Shown here piece after piece: positions 8,489 through 17,300 of a stretch of DNA of 64,000 nucleotides. This DNA is from Paenibacillus ginsengarvi (GTDB taxonomy: Bacteria; Bacillota; Bacilli; Paenibacillales; NBRC-103111): the NCBI RefSeq assembly GCF_003626695.1, contig NZ_RBAH01000016.1:1-64000 (forward strand). Reading direction: 5' to 3'. Under the pieces are notes generated by a model, which was not told where the DNA came from, searched no databases, and saw only the letters and a program-made list of their open reading frames with translations. Position numbers and translations under genes: made by a program. Each line of letters starts with the position of its first letter. Positions within the stretch are counted from its first letter, which is position 1.

Positions 8489-9636
8489 AAATCAGGCGCG
8501 CCGTGGCGCTATCCCTCTGTCTTCTCCTGCTCACGACGGGCTGCTGGAACTCCAAAGACATCCAGAATATGGCTTATGTGACCGCGCTCGGGTTCGATTA
8601 CGAGGACGGCAAAATTGTAACGTACGTTCAAGTGCTCAACTTCATGAATATCGCCAAAGGCGAAGCGATGGAGATCGGCAGGATCGTGCCAAACTGGATC
8701 GGCAAAGGGGAAGGAAGATCGGTCACCGAATCACTGAACTCGATCTACACCACCTCCCAGCTGCGCATCTTCTGGGGGCATATCAAAGCGATCGTCATGA
8801 CCGAGAAATATATGCAGGACGACGACCGCATCAAGGAAACCTACGATTTTATAAACCGTTACCGTGAAATCCGCTATAACATTTTGCTTTATGGTACGAA
8901 AGAGTCGGTGCGGGACCTGTTCGCGATGAAGTCGCTGCTCAATATGTCCCCGATCGAATCGGCGATGGACACGCCTTCGCAGATGTATTCCCAGCGATCG
9001 TTCATTTTGCCGGTATACGGCTTCAAAATATTGGCCCAATTTAACGAACCCGCCGAATATGCCATGCTGCCATCCCTGTCCATCGACTCGAAATCCTGGA
9101 CCGAGGACAAGAAGAATAAGCCGCTTTTTAAAATTGACGGGGCTTACTTCTTTAACGATTATAAACTGGCAGGCTGGCTCACCGAGGACGATCTGGAGGG
9201 TGCCCGGTGGCTGCAAAAAAAATTGGAGCGTTCGGCCATCCATGTCCCGGGCAAGCGCAATATCGACGCGGCCTTAGTGCTGATTAAGCCGAAGCCTTCG
9301 GTCCACCACATCGTCCAGGACGGCAAAGCGCGTTTCAGAATCAAGCTGACGATCCAAGGTTATGTAGACGAGCTTGTCGACAATATATCGAAAAAAGAAA
9401 TTGAAGATCATGCTGCAAAGGTGCTTCAGACGGAAATGCGCCATACGTTTCAGAAGGGGCTGGATATCAAAGCCGACGTGCTGCAGCTTGGCGAAGTGTT
9501 GTACCGGGAAAATCCGAAGCTATGGAAAAGCCTCAGCGAAGGCGGCCAGTTTATTTTGAACGAGGATTCGCTCGACAGCGTCGATGTAAGAGTCAATCTT
9601 CAGCATAGCGGCAAATACAAGCTGCGAGTCAACTAA
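8485..9636 (+). CDS. gerAC: Spore germination lipoprotein, Ger(x)C family
   Basis: This is the lipoprotein C subunit, 383 residues, with a signal ending in TTGC (lipid Cys at about residue 20). The family start GCWNSKDIQNMAYVTALGFDY is typical, as are the YTTSQLRIFWGHIKAIVMTE block and a C-terminal domain ending near VDVRVNLQHSGKYK. It is held at the outer face of the inner spore membrane and completes the receptor. Its ATG overlaps the GerAA stop. The gene order B-A-C differs from the common A-B-C, but all three subunits are intact. Confidence 0.92.
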   Translation: MKIRRAVALSLCLLLLTTGCWNSKDIQNMAYVTALGFDYEDGKIVTYVQVLNFMNIAKGEAMEIGRIVPNWIGKGEGRSVTESLNSIYTTSQLRIFWGHIKAIVMTEKYMQDDDRIKETYDFINRYREIRYNILLYGTKESVRDLFAMKSLLNMSPIESAMDTPSQMYSQRSFILPVYGFKILAQFNEPAEYAMLPSLSIDSKSWTEDKKNKPLFKIDGAYFFNDYKLAGWLTEDDLEGARWLQKKLERSAIHVPGKRNIDAALVLIKPKPSVHHIVQDGKARFRIKLTIQGYVDELVDNISKKEIEDHAAKVLQTEMRHTFQKGLDIKADVLQLGEVLYRENPKLWKSLSEGGQFILNEDSLDSVDVRVNLQHSGKYKLRVN

Positions 9637-9671
9637 GCCCGAGACTGCTCAGCCAAGCAGCCTGCGGGCTT
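9634..9671 (+). terminator. Hairpin at the end of the germination operon
   Basis: A TAAGCCCG / CGGGCTTA stem with an inner CTGCT / AGCAG stem begins at the gerAC stop codon. There is no good T-run, so termination may be weak. Confidence 0.45.
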
Positions 9672-9763
9672 ATCTCGCGTTTCGTACGGTTATCATTTAT
9701 GATTCGGCGCTCAGTATGGTAAACTAAGGGTAATTACGCATATACACCGGGAGAAATCGGCAT

Positions 9764-11545
9764 ATGATCGAATCGCTTCGTATATTCCTGACCTTATCGG
9801 ACGCCGTCATCATTACGGATTCCAATCACTGTATCGTCGATGTCAATCCGGCCTACGAGAGCATTACAGGCTACAAAAGAGAGATGATTATCGGCGCAAA
9901 AGCCAGCATCGTGAAAACCCAGCATACAAGCGACGCGACGTACAAGAGCATGTATGCGGCGCTGAATCAAGGCGAGAGCTGGTCCGGCATTTTTATTAAT
10001 AAGAAGGCTGGCGGCAACCTGTGGCACTCTTCCATATCGATTACCCCCTATGTTATAAACGAAGAGATTTTTTACATCGGCATTTTCCGCGAACTGGAGC
10101 ATCTGGAGGAAGGTATCTACATAGCGGAAGAGAGGAAAAACAACATTCAGGGCGTTCTCTTGAAGGTGCTGGCCATTTCCTGCGAAATACGCGATCCGGC
10201 GACCGAGGACCATCTGACGAGAGTGCGCGACTATACCGAACGATTGGTATACCGGCATAACAAACGGATGAAGCTGCGGCTGCCAGGCAAATATATGCAA
10301 AGCGTCGTAAACGCCAGCATTATGCACGATATCGGGAAATCCGGCGTTCCGGAAGGCATTTTGTACAAGCCTGGACCGCTTACCAGCTATGAGCGTCTCA
10401 TCGTAGAGATGCACCCGCTCATCGGCGTCGATATTTTGGAGAAAATCAACAGCGAGCTGCAGGACAGCTTCTTCAAGGAGCATCTGAGCGTCGCCAGGAA
10501 CATCATTAAGCATCACCACGAAAAATGGGACGGAACCGGCTATCCGTCGAAGCTGGAAGGAACGGCTATTCCGCTGGAAGCCCGAATCGTCAGCGTAGTT
10601 GACGTGTATGACGCCCTGTCGTCGCGCAGGCCGTATAAGGAAACGTGGTCGAAGGAGAAAGCGCTCGACTTTTTGCGTGAGAATCGGGGTACGCTGTTCG
10701 ATCCGGACATCGTCGATTCGTTCCTGTCTTTGTACGAAACGGAATATACGCATGACGGTCCGGAACATATGCGGACAGCTGCCGCCCACGAACCGGAACC
10801 AGAGCCGACGCCTTCAAGCCGGGAACAATCGCAGGCTCCCGAAACCAAGCTGTGCTCGCTATGCAAGGAGCAGAAACCTCTGTCCGAATTTTTGCGCCGC
10901 CGAGGCAGACGTTCGGGCAAATCTACGCGCCGCGGCACCTGCCGGAATTGCCGGCAAACCAACAAGGAGAAGGAACCGGCGGAGGAGCATGAAGAACGGA
11001 ATGAACCGGGCAGCGAAGCGACAAAAAACGCTGCCGCGGTTCAGGGCGATTTCTTCGAGCATCAGCCGGCGATCTTTCCGAAGCAGCGACTGAATCTCCC
11101 TCTGCCGGAGCTGCCGCCGAGACCGAAAGGTCCGGACGCCTCCGTGCTGCGGCCAACCGGCGAGGGCATCATCCTCATGCGCGGCAAAACGGATAAAGGG
11201 CGGCGCTGGCATCAGGAAACCGATCTGGAGACGGCGATTACGCTGGTGAAGGAGCATGCCGCCGTCGTCGTCAACCCGCATACGATCCGGCGCGTTTACA
11301 GCAACAAATCGTTCCGCGACTATATTTTGAAGCGCGACAACAATCTTTGCCATTTCTGCGGCGAGTACGGCGATACGATCGACCATCTGCTCCCCCGCGC
11401 CAAAGGCGGTCATACGACGCCGGCCAATTGCGTTTGCGCGTGCAACGTGTGCAATCAGAGCAAAGCCGCCCGAAGCCTCGACGAATTTGTCGGCGAAGCG
11501 AGGACGGAAGCGGTTGCGAACGAAGAGACCTCAGTAATCCATTAA
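9764..11545 (+). CDS. PAS - HD-GYP - zinc ribbon - HNH endonuclease fusion protein
   Basis: This 593-residue soluble protein joins four parts. Residues about 5-125 form a PAS sensor domain (IVDVNPAYESITGYKREMIIG). Residues about 140-325 form a complete HD-GYP phosphodiesterase domain with HDIGK, HHEKWDGTGYP and DVYDALSSRRPYK; such domains cleave cyclic di-GMP or related dinucleotides. After an acidic Pro-rich linker, residues about 362-400 hold a zinc ribbon CSLCKEQKPLSEF...CRNC, of the kind seen beside phage HNH nucleases. Residues about 450-575 form an HNH nuclease with CHFCGEYGDTIDHLLPRAKGG and CNVCNQSKA. All key residues look present, so both enzymes may be active. A GGGAG site precedes the ATG. 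I know no characterised protein with this order; a DNA or RNA nuclease controlled by a sensor and a second messenger is inference. Confidence 0.85.
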   Translation: MIESLRIFLTLSDAVIITDSNHCIVDVNPAYESITGYKREMIIGAKASIVKTQHTSDATYKSMYAALNQGESWSGIFINKKAGGNLWHSSISITPYVINEEIFYIGIFRELEHLEEGIYIAEERKNNIQGVLLKVLAISCEIRDPATEDHLTRVRDYTERLVYRHNKRMKLRLPGKYMQSVVNASIMHDIGKSGVPEGILYKPGPLTSYERLIVEMHPLIGVDILEKINSELQDSFFKEHLSVARNIIKHHHEKWDGTGYPSKLEGTAIPLEARIVSVVDVYDALSSRRPYKETWSKEKALDFLRENRGTLFDPDIVDSFLSLYETEYTHDGPEHMRTAAAHEPEPEPTPSSREQSQAPETKLCSLCKEQKPLSEFLRRRGRRSGKSTRRGTCRNCRQTNKEKEPAEEHEERNEPGSEATKNAAAVQGDFFEHQPAIFPKQRLNLPLPELPPRPKGPDASVLRPTGEGIILMRGKTDKGRRWHQETDLETAITLVKEHAAVVVNPHTIRRVYSNKSFRDYILKRDNNLCHFCGEYGDTIDHLLPRAKGGHTTPANCVCACNVCNQSKAARSLDEFVGEARTEAVANEETSVIH

Positions 11546-11554
11546 TATAACTAG

Positions 11555-11602
11555 AAACCGCCCGCTGCCTGGGAAGCCCGGCAGCGGGCGGTTTCTTTTT
11601 TT
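11555..11602. terminator. Strong terminator between converging genes
   Basis: A perfect 15-bp stem (11555-11569 with 11580-11594) is followed by a run of T. It ends the HNH fusion transcript and may serve the converging gene too. Confidence 0.88.
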
Positions 11603-11642
11603 GTGCGATGGCTCAGCGGCTCTGGCATGCGACAATATTGAT

Positions 11643-13100
11643 TTAACCGGGGTCGTTTGGAACGATCCGCCCGGTTTTGTGCTCCCTCGGACGTTCGGGG
11701 ACATTGCGGCCCCAGTCCATCCGGACGAGATCTTCTTCGAAGCGGAACGTTGCCGTCAGCCGGAAAGGCGTCTCGACGACGCACACATTCACCGAGAGCA
11801 GGTCCGGCGCTTCCCATCCGCAGCTCGCAGCAACCGGCTGAAGCTTCCCTTCGAACACCGCTTCCGAGTAAACCCACTCCCCTTTGCCGCAGCGGATCGC
11901 GTGTTTCTTTTTTGACATTTGAACCTCGATCCTAATCTCATTCCGTTCAAATTGAAACTGGATCGACTGAATACCATCGTCGTCCGAGGCGAACGTATAC
12001 CGTTTATTGTTCAACGCCGATTCCCGTACGGAATCGGTAACCGGATAAAAAGGCTGTACATTCTGCGAGCCCAGACGTTTAAGAAGCATGTCATACGACT
12101 CCTCCTTGACAGACGGAAGCTCACGTTCGCCTTCGCCGCCAAGGCCCGTCAGCAAATGCTCCCAGACCGCGTTCAGCACCGCCTGCATCCGGCTCGTCGC
12201 GGCCGTCATCGCGATGACGGCATCTTGCTGAGGCAGAACAATGCAAAACTGTCCGAACATGCCGTCTCCGCGAAACGCTCCGTGGCGGCATTGCCAAAAC
12301 TGATAGCCGTAGCCCTGAGTCCAATCGATGCCGATGCCGCCATCGTTTGCCATCATCATCTTCGAGGTGGCGGCTTCCACCCATGCCTCCGGAACGAGCT
12401 GCCGCCCGTTCCAATTGCCTTTTCGCAAGAGCAGCTCACCGAACTTGGCGATCGATTCGGATATGAGACTGAGCCCCCATCCCCCTTTCGATATGCCCCG
12501 CGGACATGTTTCCCATGCTGCCTCCACGATCCCGAGCGGCTCAAACAACCGTGGACGCAAGTAATCAAGCATCGATTCGCCAGTCACCTTTTGCACGATG
12601 GCGGACAGCATATAGGACGCTCCGTTGTTATACACGAAATGCGTTCCGGGCTCGTAATCGACGGGAGCGTGCAGGAAGCCTTTTACCCAGTGTTTCGGCT
12701 CGTGTCGGCGAGCCCATTCCATCGCGCATTTGGCATGCCCGGTGCTCATCGTCAGCAGATGCCTCACTTCCATCGCCGCCAAATAATCCGTCGGTCGCTC
12801 GGGCGCTTCTTCGGGAAAAAACGATGCTACCTTGTCGTGCACATCCAATAGTCCTTCCGCAGCGGCTATGCCGACGGCCGTCGACGTGAAGCTTTTGCTC
12901 AGTGAAAACAACGTATGCGGATAATCCGCCGAATAGGGCGCCCACCAGCCTTCAGCCGCCACTTTGCCGTGGCGAAGCAGCATGAAGCTGTGCAGCTCCA
13001 GTCCCTGCTCGCTGAGCGCATCCAAGAAAGCGTCGACCGCCTGCGGCGGAATCAAGCGCTCTTCCTTTCCACCGCGCGGCAGTAATGTAACAGAAGTCAT
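11643..13100 (-). CDS. Serine hydrolase of the class C beta-lactamase / DD-peptidase family
   Basis: This is a 485-residue protein with the serine beta-lactamase-like fold. The nucleophile motif is FSLSKSF (SxxK) and the second motif is VYNNGASYMLS (YxN). The third region contains YGYQFWQCRHGAFRGDGMFGQ, where family members carry an HxG-type motif. There is no signal peptide, so it probably acts in the cytoplasm as an esterase or amidase and not as a secreted resistance enzyme. The last 130 residues form an extra beta-rich domain as in other stand-alone serine hydrolases of this group. Substrate unknown. Confidence 0.85.
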   Translation of the reverse strand: MTSVTLLPRGGKEERLIPPQAVDAFLDALSEQGLELHSFMLLRHGKVAAEGWWAPYSADYPHTLFSLSKSFTSTAVGIAAAEGLLDVHDKVASFFPEEAPERPTDYLAAMEVRHLLTMSTGHAKCAMEWARRHEPKHWVKGFLHAPVDYEPGTHFVYNNGASYMLSAIVQKVTGESMLDYLRPRLFEPLGIVEAAWETCPRGISKGGWGLSLISESIAKFGELLLRKGNWNGRQLVPEAWVEAATSKMMMANDGGIGIDWTQGYGYQFWQCRHGAFRGDGMFGQFCIVLPQQDAVIAMTAATSRMQAVLNAVWEHLLTGLGGEGERELPSVKEESYDMLLKRLGSQNVQPFYPVTDSVRESALNNKRYTFASDDDGIQSIQFQFERNEIRIEVQMSKKKHAIRCGKGEWVYSEAVFEGKLQPVAASCGWEAPDLLSVNVCVVETPFRLTATFRFEEDLVRMDWGRNVPERPREHKTGRIVPNDPG

Positions 13101-13125
13101 AAACTACCTTCCTCTCTATTGACAG

Positions 13126-13866
13126 CTATTCCCGGTACACGATCCGAAACGATCGTTCCGGATACTTATGGGCGAACGCCTCCAGCTTTTGGACGAGAAG
13201 CTGCAGTTCGCTCCCTGCCTCCTCGTCCATGCTGCCTCGGCCGAGCACTTGCACGCGACGCGAAGACTGCCGCGACTGCGCGGCCGCTTCCTTCAGAAAG
13301 TCGTCGATATCGCCGGAAAAATAGCAATTGGCAAACCGGAACCGTTCCTTCCAGTTTCGGCTTCCCGTTTCGGGCTCCTCCTCTTTGCTCCGCCACACCA
13401 TCGTCTGCATTTCCCATGCGCAAAACTTGTTTCCATCCGGGTCGTAAAAATAAAAGCCGATGCCGCAGCCGTTATTATCCCGCAGTTCCTCCACATGAAC
13501 GCCCTTCCTCTCCAGGCTGCGGTGAAGCTCGGCGGCATCATCCACCTCGAACGAAATCATCGGCATCGTAAAGCCGGGTCCCGACCAGACGTCGGTTTGA
13601 AACGTCATTCGGGATGGTTCCGCCACTCGCAAAATATACAGCTCCATTCCGTTCGCGAGTTTGATCGAGCCCCCATTCGTTTCCCGTTTGACCGGTTTCG
13701 AGCTTGTCTTGAGGCCGAAGTTAGTTTCGAACCACTTGATCGTCGCATAAGGGTCGACAGCCGGCACATATATGCAGTTGACTTGTTTGAGCAGGGGTGC
13801 GGACGGGACCGCCACCTCTTCCTTGACTTCGACTTTCGATTCGCTACCCATAACTTGCTGAACCAT
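13126..13866 (-). CDS. VOC (glyoxalase/bleomycin resistance) family protein with C-terminal extension
   Basis: This 246-residue protein has one VOC domain (about residues 25-155: NCIYVPAVDPYATIKWFETNFGLK ... ISFEVDDAAELHRSLERKGVHV ... FYFYDPDGNKFCAWE). The remaining 90 residues contain WKERFRFANCYFSGDIDDFLKE and a helical tail of unknown function. I use ATG 13866 because GGAG lies eight bases upstream; two upstream ATGs in the same frame are badly spaced. The VOC part is clearly related to the one fused to the sigma factor next door: both carry NC(I/F)Y(V/L)PxxDPY and FGL. This suggests a local duplication and a shared ligand. Ligand and reaction are unknown. Confidence 0.82.
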   Translation of the reverse strand: MVQQVMGSESKVEVKEEVAVPSAPLLKQVNCIYVPAVDPYATIKWFETNFGLKTSSKPVKRETNGGSIKLANGMELYILRVAEPSRMTFQTDVWSGPGFTMPMISFEVDDAAELHRSLERKGVHVEELRDNNGCGIGFYFYDPDGNKFCAWEMQTMVWRSKEEEPETGSRNWKERFRFANCYFSGDIDDFLKEAAAQSRQSSRRVQVLGRGSMDEEAGSELQLLVQKLEAFAHKYPERSFRIVYRE

Positions 13867-13925
13867 TTCCATCTCTCCTTTATCGCTGTATTCCTTAACA
13901 AGACGGAAGAAACGCAAAAATCCGG

Positions 13926-14888
13926 TCAGCCGGTTTGCTGCCTGAGTACAAAAAAATGTCCGTCCGGATCCGCAAAACGGCAGCGGATGTGATCCGCCTC
14001 CGTTACAATCCCGTCAACCTGCACGCCGCCTGCTCGCAGCCGGGCAGCGATCGTGATCAGATCATCCACCTCGAATGCGAGCAGCTCGAAAGGTTTGACC
14101 GGAAGCGGCTGAGCCGGGCTCCAGCGCAGCAAATACAATTCCATTCGCGAGCCGACGGACAGCGAGATGCCGCTTGCCCTTTCTTCCGGCGGCCGTCCCG
14201 CCTCAAGCCCGAAATGCTCCTGGTACCATAAGGCCGACCGGTACGGATCGCGTACTGGCAAATAAAAGCAATTCAGCCGCTGCAACAGCAGCATAATGAC
14301 ACGTTGGCGGAAGTCGTCGCCGAGCCGCTGTACGGACAAATAAGCATCGGCCGCCGGCCGCAGCATTTCCCGGAGCAGGCGTTTGGCCCGCCGCAGTCTG
14401 CTCTCGGTGGCGCTGACGCTTTGGCCGAGCAGCTTCGCGATCCGGGGCGCCGGCAGACCTGCGATCAGATGAAGCATCGCCGTTTCCCTGTACAGCTCCG
14501 GCAATTCGCCGAAAGCTTCCCGCACATGCTCCCGCAGCTCGTTCGCTTCCGCCCGATCCTCGGTAGTGAACGGATCGATCCGCTCGGCCGCCAGTTGCGG
14601 ACCGGGAATTTCCCGCCCGATTTTCCGCTGGAAATCTTGCGCTGTTCGGAGGGCGATCGCATACAGCCAACTGCCGAACTTATCCTTCTCCTTGAGCTCG
14701 GATAAACGAAAATACGCCTTGATTAAAGCTTCTTGGGCGATATCCTGGGCGTAGTGAAAGTCTCCGGTCATTCGATAGCCAAGTGCATACAACACGTTCA
14801 TATAGATTCCGATCAGCTCGGAATAAGCTGATTTATCTCCTTTCAGCACCCGTTCGACCAATAATCCGTCCGTATCGGCATGAGTCAA
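13926..14888 (-). CDS. ECF-type sigma factor fused to a C-terminal VOC domain
   Basis: This protein of about 320 residues begins with an ECF sigma factor: region 2 has YRMTGDFHYAQDIAQEALIKAYFRL and KFGSWLYAIALRTAQDF, and region 4 has LPELYRETAMLHLIAGLPAPRIAKLLG followed by a recognition helix with ESRLRRAKRLLREML. From residue about 195 it continues as a VOC domain (NCFYLPVRDPYRSALWYQEHFGLEAG ... CRFADPDGHFFVL). I start it at TTG 14888; the open frame extends upstream into the PBP gene but has no ribosome site there. No anti-sigma gene is adjacent, so the VOC domain may itself be the ligand-sensing control. That role is inference. Confidence 0.85.
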   Translation of the reverse strand: MTHADTDGLLVERVLKGDKSAYSELIGIYMNVLYALGYRMTGDFHYAQDIAQEALIKAYFRLSELKEKDKFGSWLYAIALRTAQDFQRKIGREIPGPQLAAERIDPFTTEDRAEANELREHVREAFGELPELYRETAMLHLIAGLPAPRIAKLLGQSVSATESRLRRAKRLLREMLRPAADAYLSVQRLGDDFRQRVIMLLLQRLNCFYLPVRDPYRSALWYQEHFGLEAGRPPEERASGISLSVGSRMELYLLRWSPAQPLPVKPFELLAFEVDDLITIAARLRAGGVQVDGIVTEADHIRCRFADPDGHFFVLRQQTG

Positions 14889-14944
14889 GGAATCACACCC
14901 TTCCAAAGATTCGTATCCATATATTCCCTCTGAACCGGCTTCAT
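14885..14944 (-). CDS. Possible 19-codon upstream ORF overlapping the sigma start
   Basis: An ATG at 14944 (with GGGGAGGA just before it) opens a 19-codon frame whose TGA stop overlaps the proposed TTG start of the sigma gene (TTGA). A second in-frame ATG at 14920 has GAGGG five bases upstream. This may be a coupling or leader peptide, or mark a start in another frame. No homology can be judged. Confidence 0.3.
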   Translation of the reverse strand: MKPVQREYMDTNLWKGVIP

Positions 14945-15054
14945 TCCTCCCCGCCTTTCGGTATGCATCGCAAAATTGCGTAATTGCCAAGAGCCGCCTT
15001 GCTGCCAAGGCGGCTACCATATCTGATAGTAGCAATGTCATACCGTGCGGACCG

Positions 15055-17163
15055 TTAGTCGTCTTCCTCGTCGCGATCCTTTTTGCCGTGCCCTTTTTTA
15101 TCGTCTTTTGGCTTTCCCTTGTCCGTTTTCTTCTCGTCAGCCTTTTTGGCTTTGCCGGGAGGCTGCTGCTTGTTCCCGTTCTCTTTACTGCCGGGGGAAG
15201 CGCCCCAGCCTCCGCTGTTCCGGTTATCCGCAGGAGGCAGCTGCTTGAACGAGCCGGCGGCAACGTCCTTCAGAGCCAGTCCCATCATTTCCTTGAAAAC
15301 GAGCGCCGGAGTGTATCCTCCCGAAGTGGACAGCGTGTGGTTTCGGTCGGTATGGTCGTATCCGATCCAAACCGCGCCTACCAGCTCCGGCGTATAACCG
15401 ACGAACCATGCGTCCTTGGAACCTTCTACTCCGGCAAATTCCGCCGTTTCCGGCAATTGGGTCGTTCCCGTCTTGCCTGCGACAGGACGGTTCATGGCCG
15501 CGTTCGATCCGGTCCCTTCCCGGACGACATCCTGCAACAGTCCCGTCACCGTATAGGCGCCCGCAGCCGACATCGCTTGGATGGGAACCGGCTGAGCCTC
15601 CGCCAATACACTCCCTGAAGCTGTCGTTAATTTCACGATCGTATGCGCCGGCATCATAACGCCGAGATTCGGGAACATTCCGTACGCCTGAGCCATTTGC
15701 AGCGGAGACACGCCATCCTGCAAACCACCGAGCGCCACGGCCAAATTGTCGTCGCCTTTGGCAAACGGAATGCCCAGCTTGGAAGCAAACGACTTGCCGG
15801 TCTGCAGCCCGATTTCATGCAGAAGCCAAACGGCCGGTATATTCCACGAGCGGATCACCGCCTCGCGCAGCGTCACTTCTCCCCGGGTCCGTTTGTCCCA
15901 GTCCGCCGGCTTATATCCGTTAATATCAAGCGGCCCGTCATACAGTCTGGAGGCGGGCCCGTAGCCCATCTCGATGGCAGGCGCGTAAACGACGAGCGGC
16001 TTGAAGGACGAGCCGGGCTGGCGTTTCAACTGAGTCGCATGATTGAAGCCGCGATACACATGTTCCCCGCGACCGCCTACAATCCCCCGCACTCCGCCCG
16101 TATACGGATCGAGAATAACCGCCCCGCTCTGCATAAGCTGATCTGCCTCGCTTCTCGGAAATAAAGCGTCGTTCCGGTAAGTCGTCTCCATAGCGTTTTG
16201 AACGTCCGAGTCGAGTTCGGTATAGATGCGTAAACCGCCGGCAAGCAGTTGACGTTCCGTTAGACCGTACGTCTCGATCGCTTCTTCGATCACCTGGTCG
16301 AGATAGTAGCCGTATTGACCGCGCAATCCCCCGGCGTCATAGCCCGCTGCGGGAAGCGGCTCCGCGATTGCGGCTTTATAGTCCGTGTCGGAAATATACT
16401 GCTCTCCGAGCATCAGCTCCAGCACGAGATTACGCCGCTCAAGCGCCTTTTCCTTGTTTTTGAACGGAGAATAATGGCTCGGCGCTTTCGGGAGAGCGGC
16501 CAGCATGGCGCTTTCGGCGAGCGTTAGCTGCTCGACGTCTTTGCCGAAATACGTTTTCGCGGCCTGCTGAATCCCCCACTGCCCTTCGCCGAAATAAATT
16601 TGATTCAAATACGTTTCCAGAATGCGGTTTTTATCGTACGTCTGCTCGATTTTGAACGCGTAAGCGGCTTCGTTCAGCTTGCGGGACAGCGTCTGCTCGT
16701 TCGATAAAAATACATTTTTGGCCAGCTGCTGCGTGATCGTGCTGCCTCCCTGCGATACACCGCCATCGGTCACATTGCGATATAGGGCCCGTAAAATGCC
16801 GATTGTATCGACGCCGGAATGATCGTAGAACCTCCGGTCCTCCACAACTACGACCGCTTGGCGCATCTGCAGCGGAATTCGCTCGAGCGGGACGGGAACG
16901 ATCTTCGAAGAAGACAGCTCGGATACGACGTTGCCGTTTCGGTCCATGAGTTGTGTCGGACCCAGCAGCGGATTCGCCAGCTTTCCGATATCGAGAGAGC
17001 GCACCCATAAGGCCAGCGCGGCGAACGCCAGCAAGGCCGCGGCAACAGCCGCGATCAGTACGACACCTGCGGCACGAAGCCAGGGCTTCCGGCGGCTTGT
17101 TTTCTTTGTTGCGGTACTTGCTGGATTGCGGACTTTTGGGATCGGCCGCTGTTGTTTCATCAT
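15055..17163 (-). CDS. Class A penicillin-binding protein (PBP1A type)
   Basis: This is a bifunctional peptidoglycan synthase of about 702 residues. After a basic cytosolic tail there is one membrane anchor (ALLAFAALALWV). The glycosyltransferase 51 domain shows VVVEDRRFYDHSGVD with the catalytic Glu, RNVTDGGVSQGGSTITQQLAKN and NRILETYLNQIYFGEGQWG. The transpeptidase domain has SSFKPL (SxxK), SWN and KTGTT. The last 60 residues are a low-complexity Lys/Asp-rich tail, common in Bacillota PBPs. I start at ATG 17163 with GGGGAG upstream. The sigma-VOC gene begins about 165 bases beyond its stop and is read in the same direction. Confidence 0.93.
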   Translation of the reverse strand: MMKQQRPIPKVRNPASTATKKTSRRKPWLRAAGVVLIAAVAAALLAFAALALWVRSLDIGKLANPLLGPTQLMDRNGNVVSELSSSKIVPVPLERIPLQMRQAVVVVEDRRFYDHSGVDTIGILRALYRNVTDGGVSQGGSTITQQLAKNVFLSNEQTLSRKLNEAAYAFKIEQTYDKNRILETYLNQIYFGEGQWGIQQAAKTYFGKDVEQLTLAESAMLAALPKAPSHYSPFKNKEKALERRNLVLELMLGEQYISDTDYKAAIAEPLPAAGYDAGGLRGQYGYYLDQVIEEAIETYGLTERQLLAGGLRIYTELDSDVQNAMETTYRNDALFPRSEADQLMQSGAVILDPYTGGVRGIVGGRGEHVYRGFNHATQLKRQPGSSFKPLVVYAPAIEMGYGPASRLYDGPLDINGYKPADWDKRTRGEVTLREAVIRSWNIPAVWLLHEIGLQTGKSFASKLGIPFAKGDDNLAVALGGLQDGVSPLQMAQAYGMFPNLGVMMPAHTIVKLTTASGSVLAEAQPVPIQAMSAAGAYTVTGLLQDVVREGTGSNAAMNRPVAGKTGTTQLPETAEFAGVEGSKDAWFVGYTPELVGAVWIGYDHTDRNHTLSTSGGYTPALVFKEMMGLALKDVAAGSFKQLPPADNRNSGGWGASPGSKENGNKQQPPGKAKKADEKKTDKGKPKDDKKGHGKKDRDEEDD

Positions 17164-17256
17164 TTCGTTTCTCCCCTTGTTCGTTTCTCTCTGGGCTGCC
17201 TTGATCATAATGATTCGTACGCCCGTCTTGAAGTAAGGGGATTGCGACGCGCCAAA

Positions 17257-17286
17257 ACGAAAAAACGTCCCGGGAAAGGACGTTTT
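17257..17286 (-). terminator. Terminator after the P-loop kinase gene
   Basis: On the minus strand AAAACGTCC pairs with GGACGTTTT (17262-17270 / 17278-17286) and a T-run follows. Confidence 0.75.
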
Positions 17287-17300
17287 GATCGTAACCCAGC

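Noticed and set aside
13926..14888. Sequence error joining two separate genes (sigma and VOC)
   Set aside because: The frame is continuous with no homopolymer at the joint, and the linker reads as normal protein, so a true fusion is more likely.
14889..15263. N-terminal extension of the sigma-VOC frame
   Set aside because: It runs through the non-coding gap and into the end of the PBP gene, is Arg/Thr/Lys-rich, and has no ribosome site; TTG 14888 fits the ECF start better.
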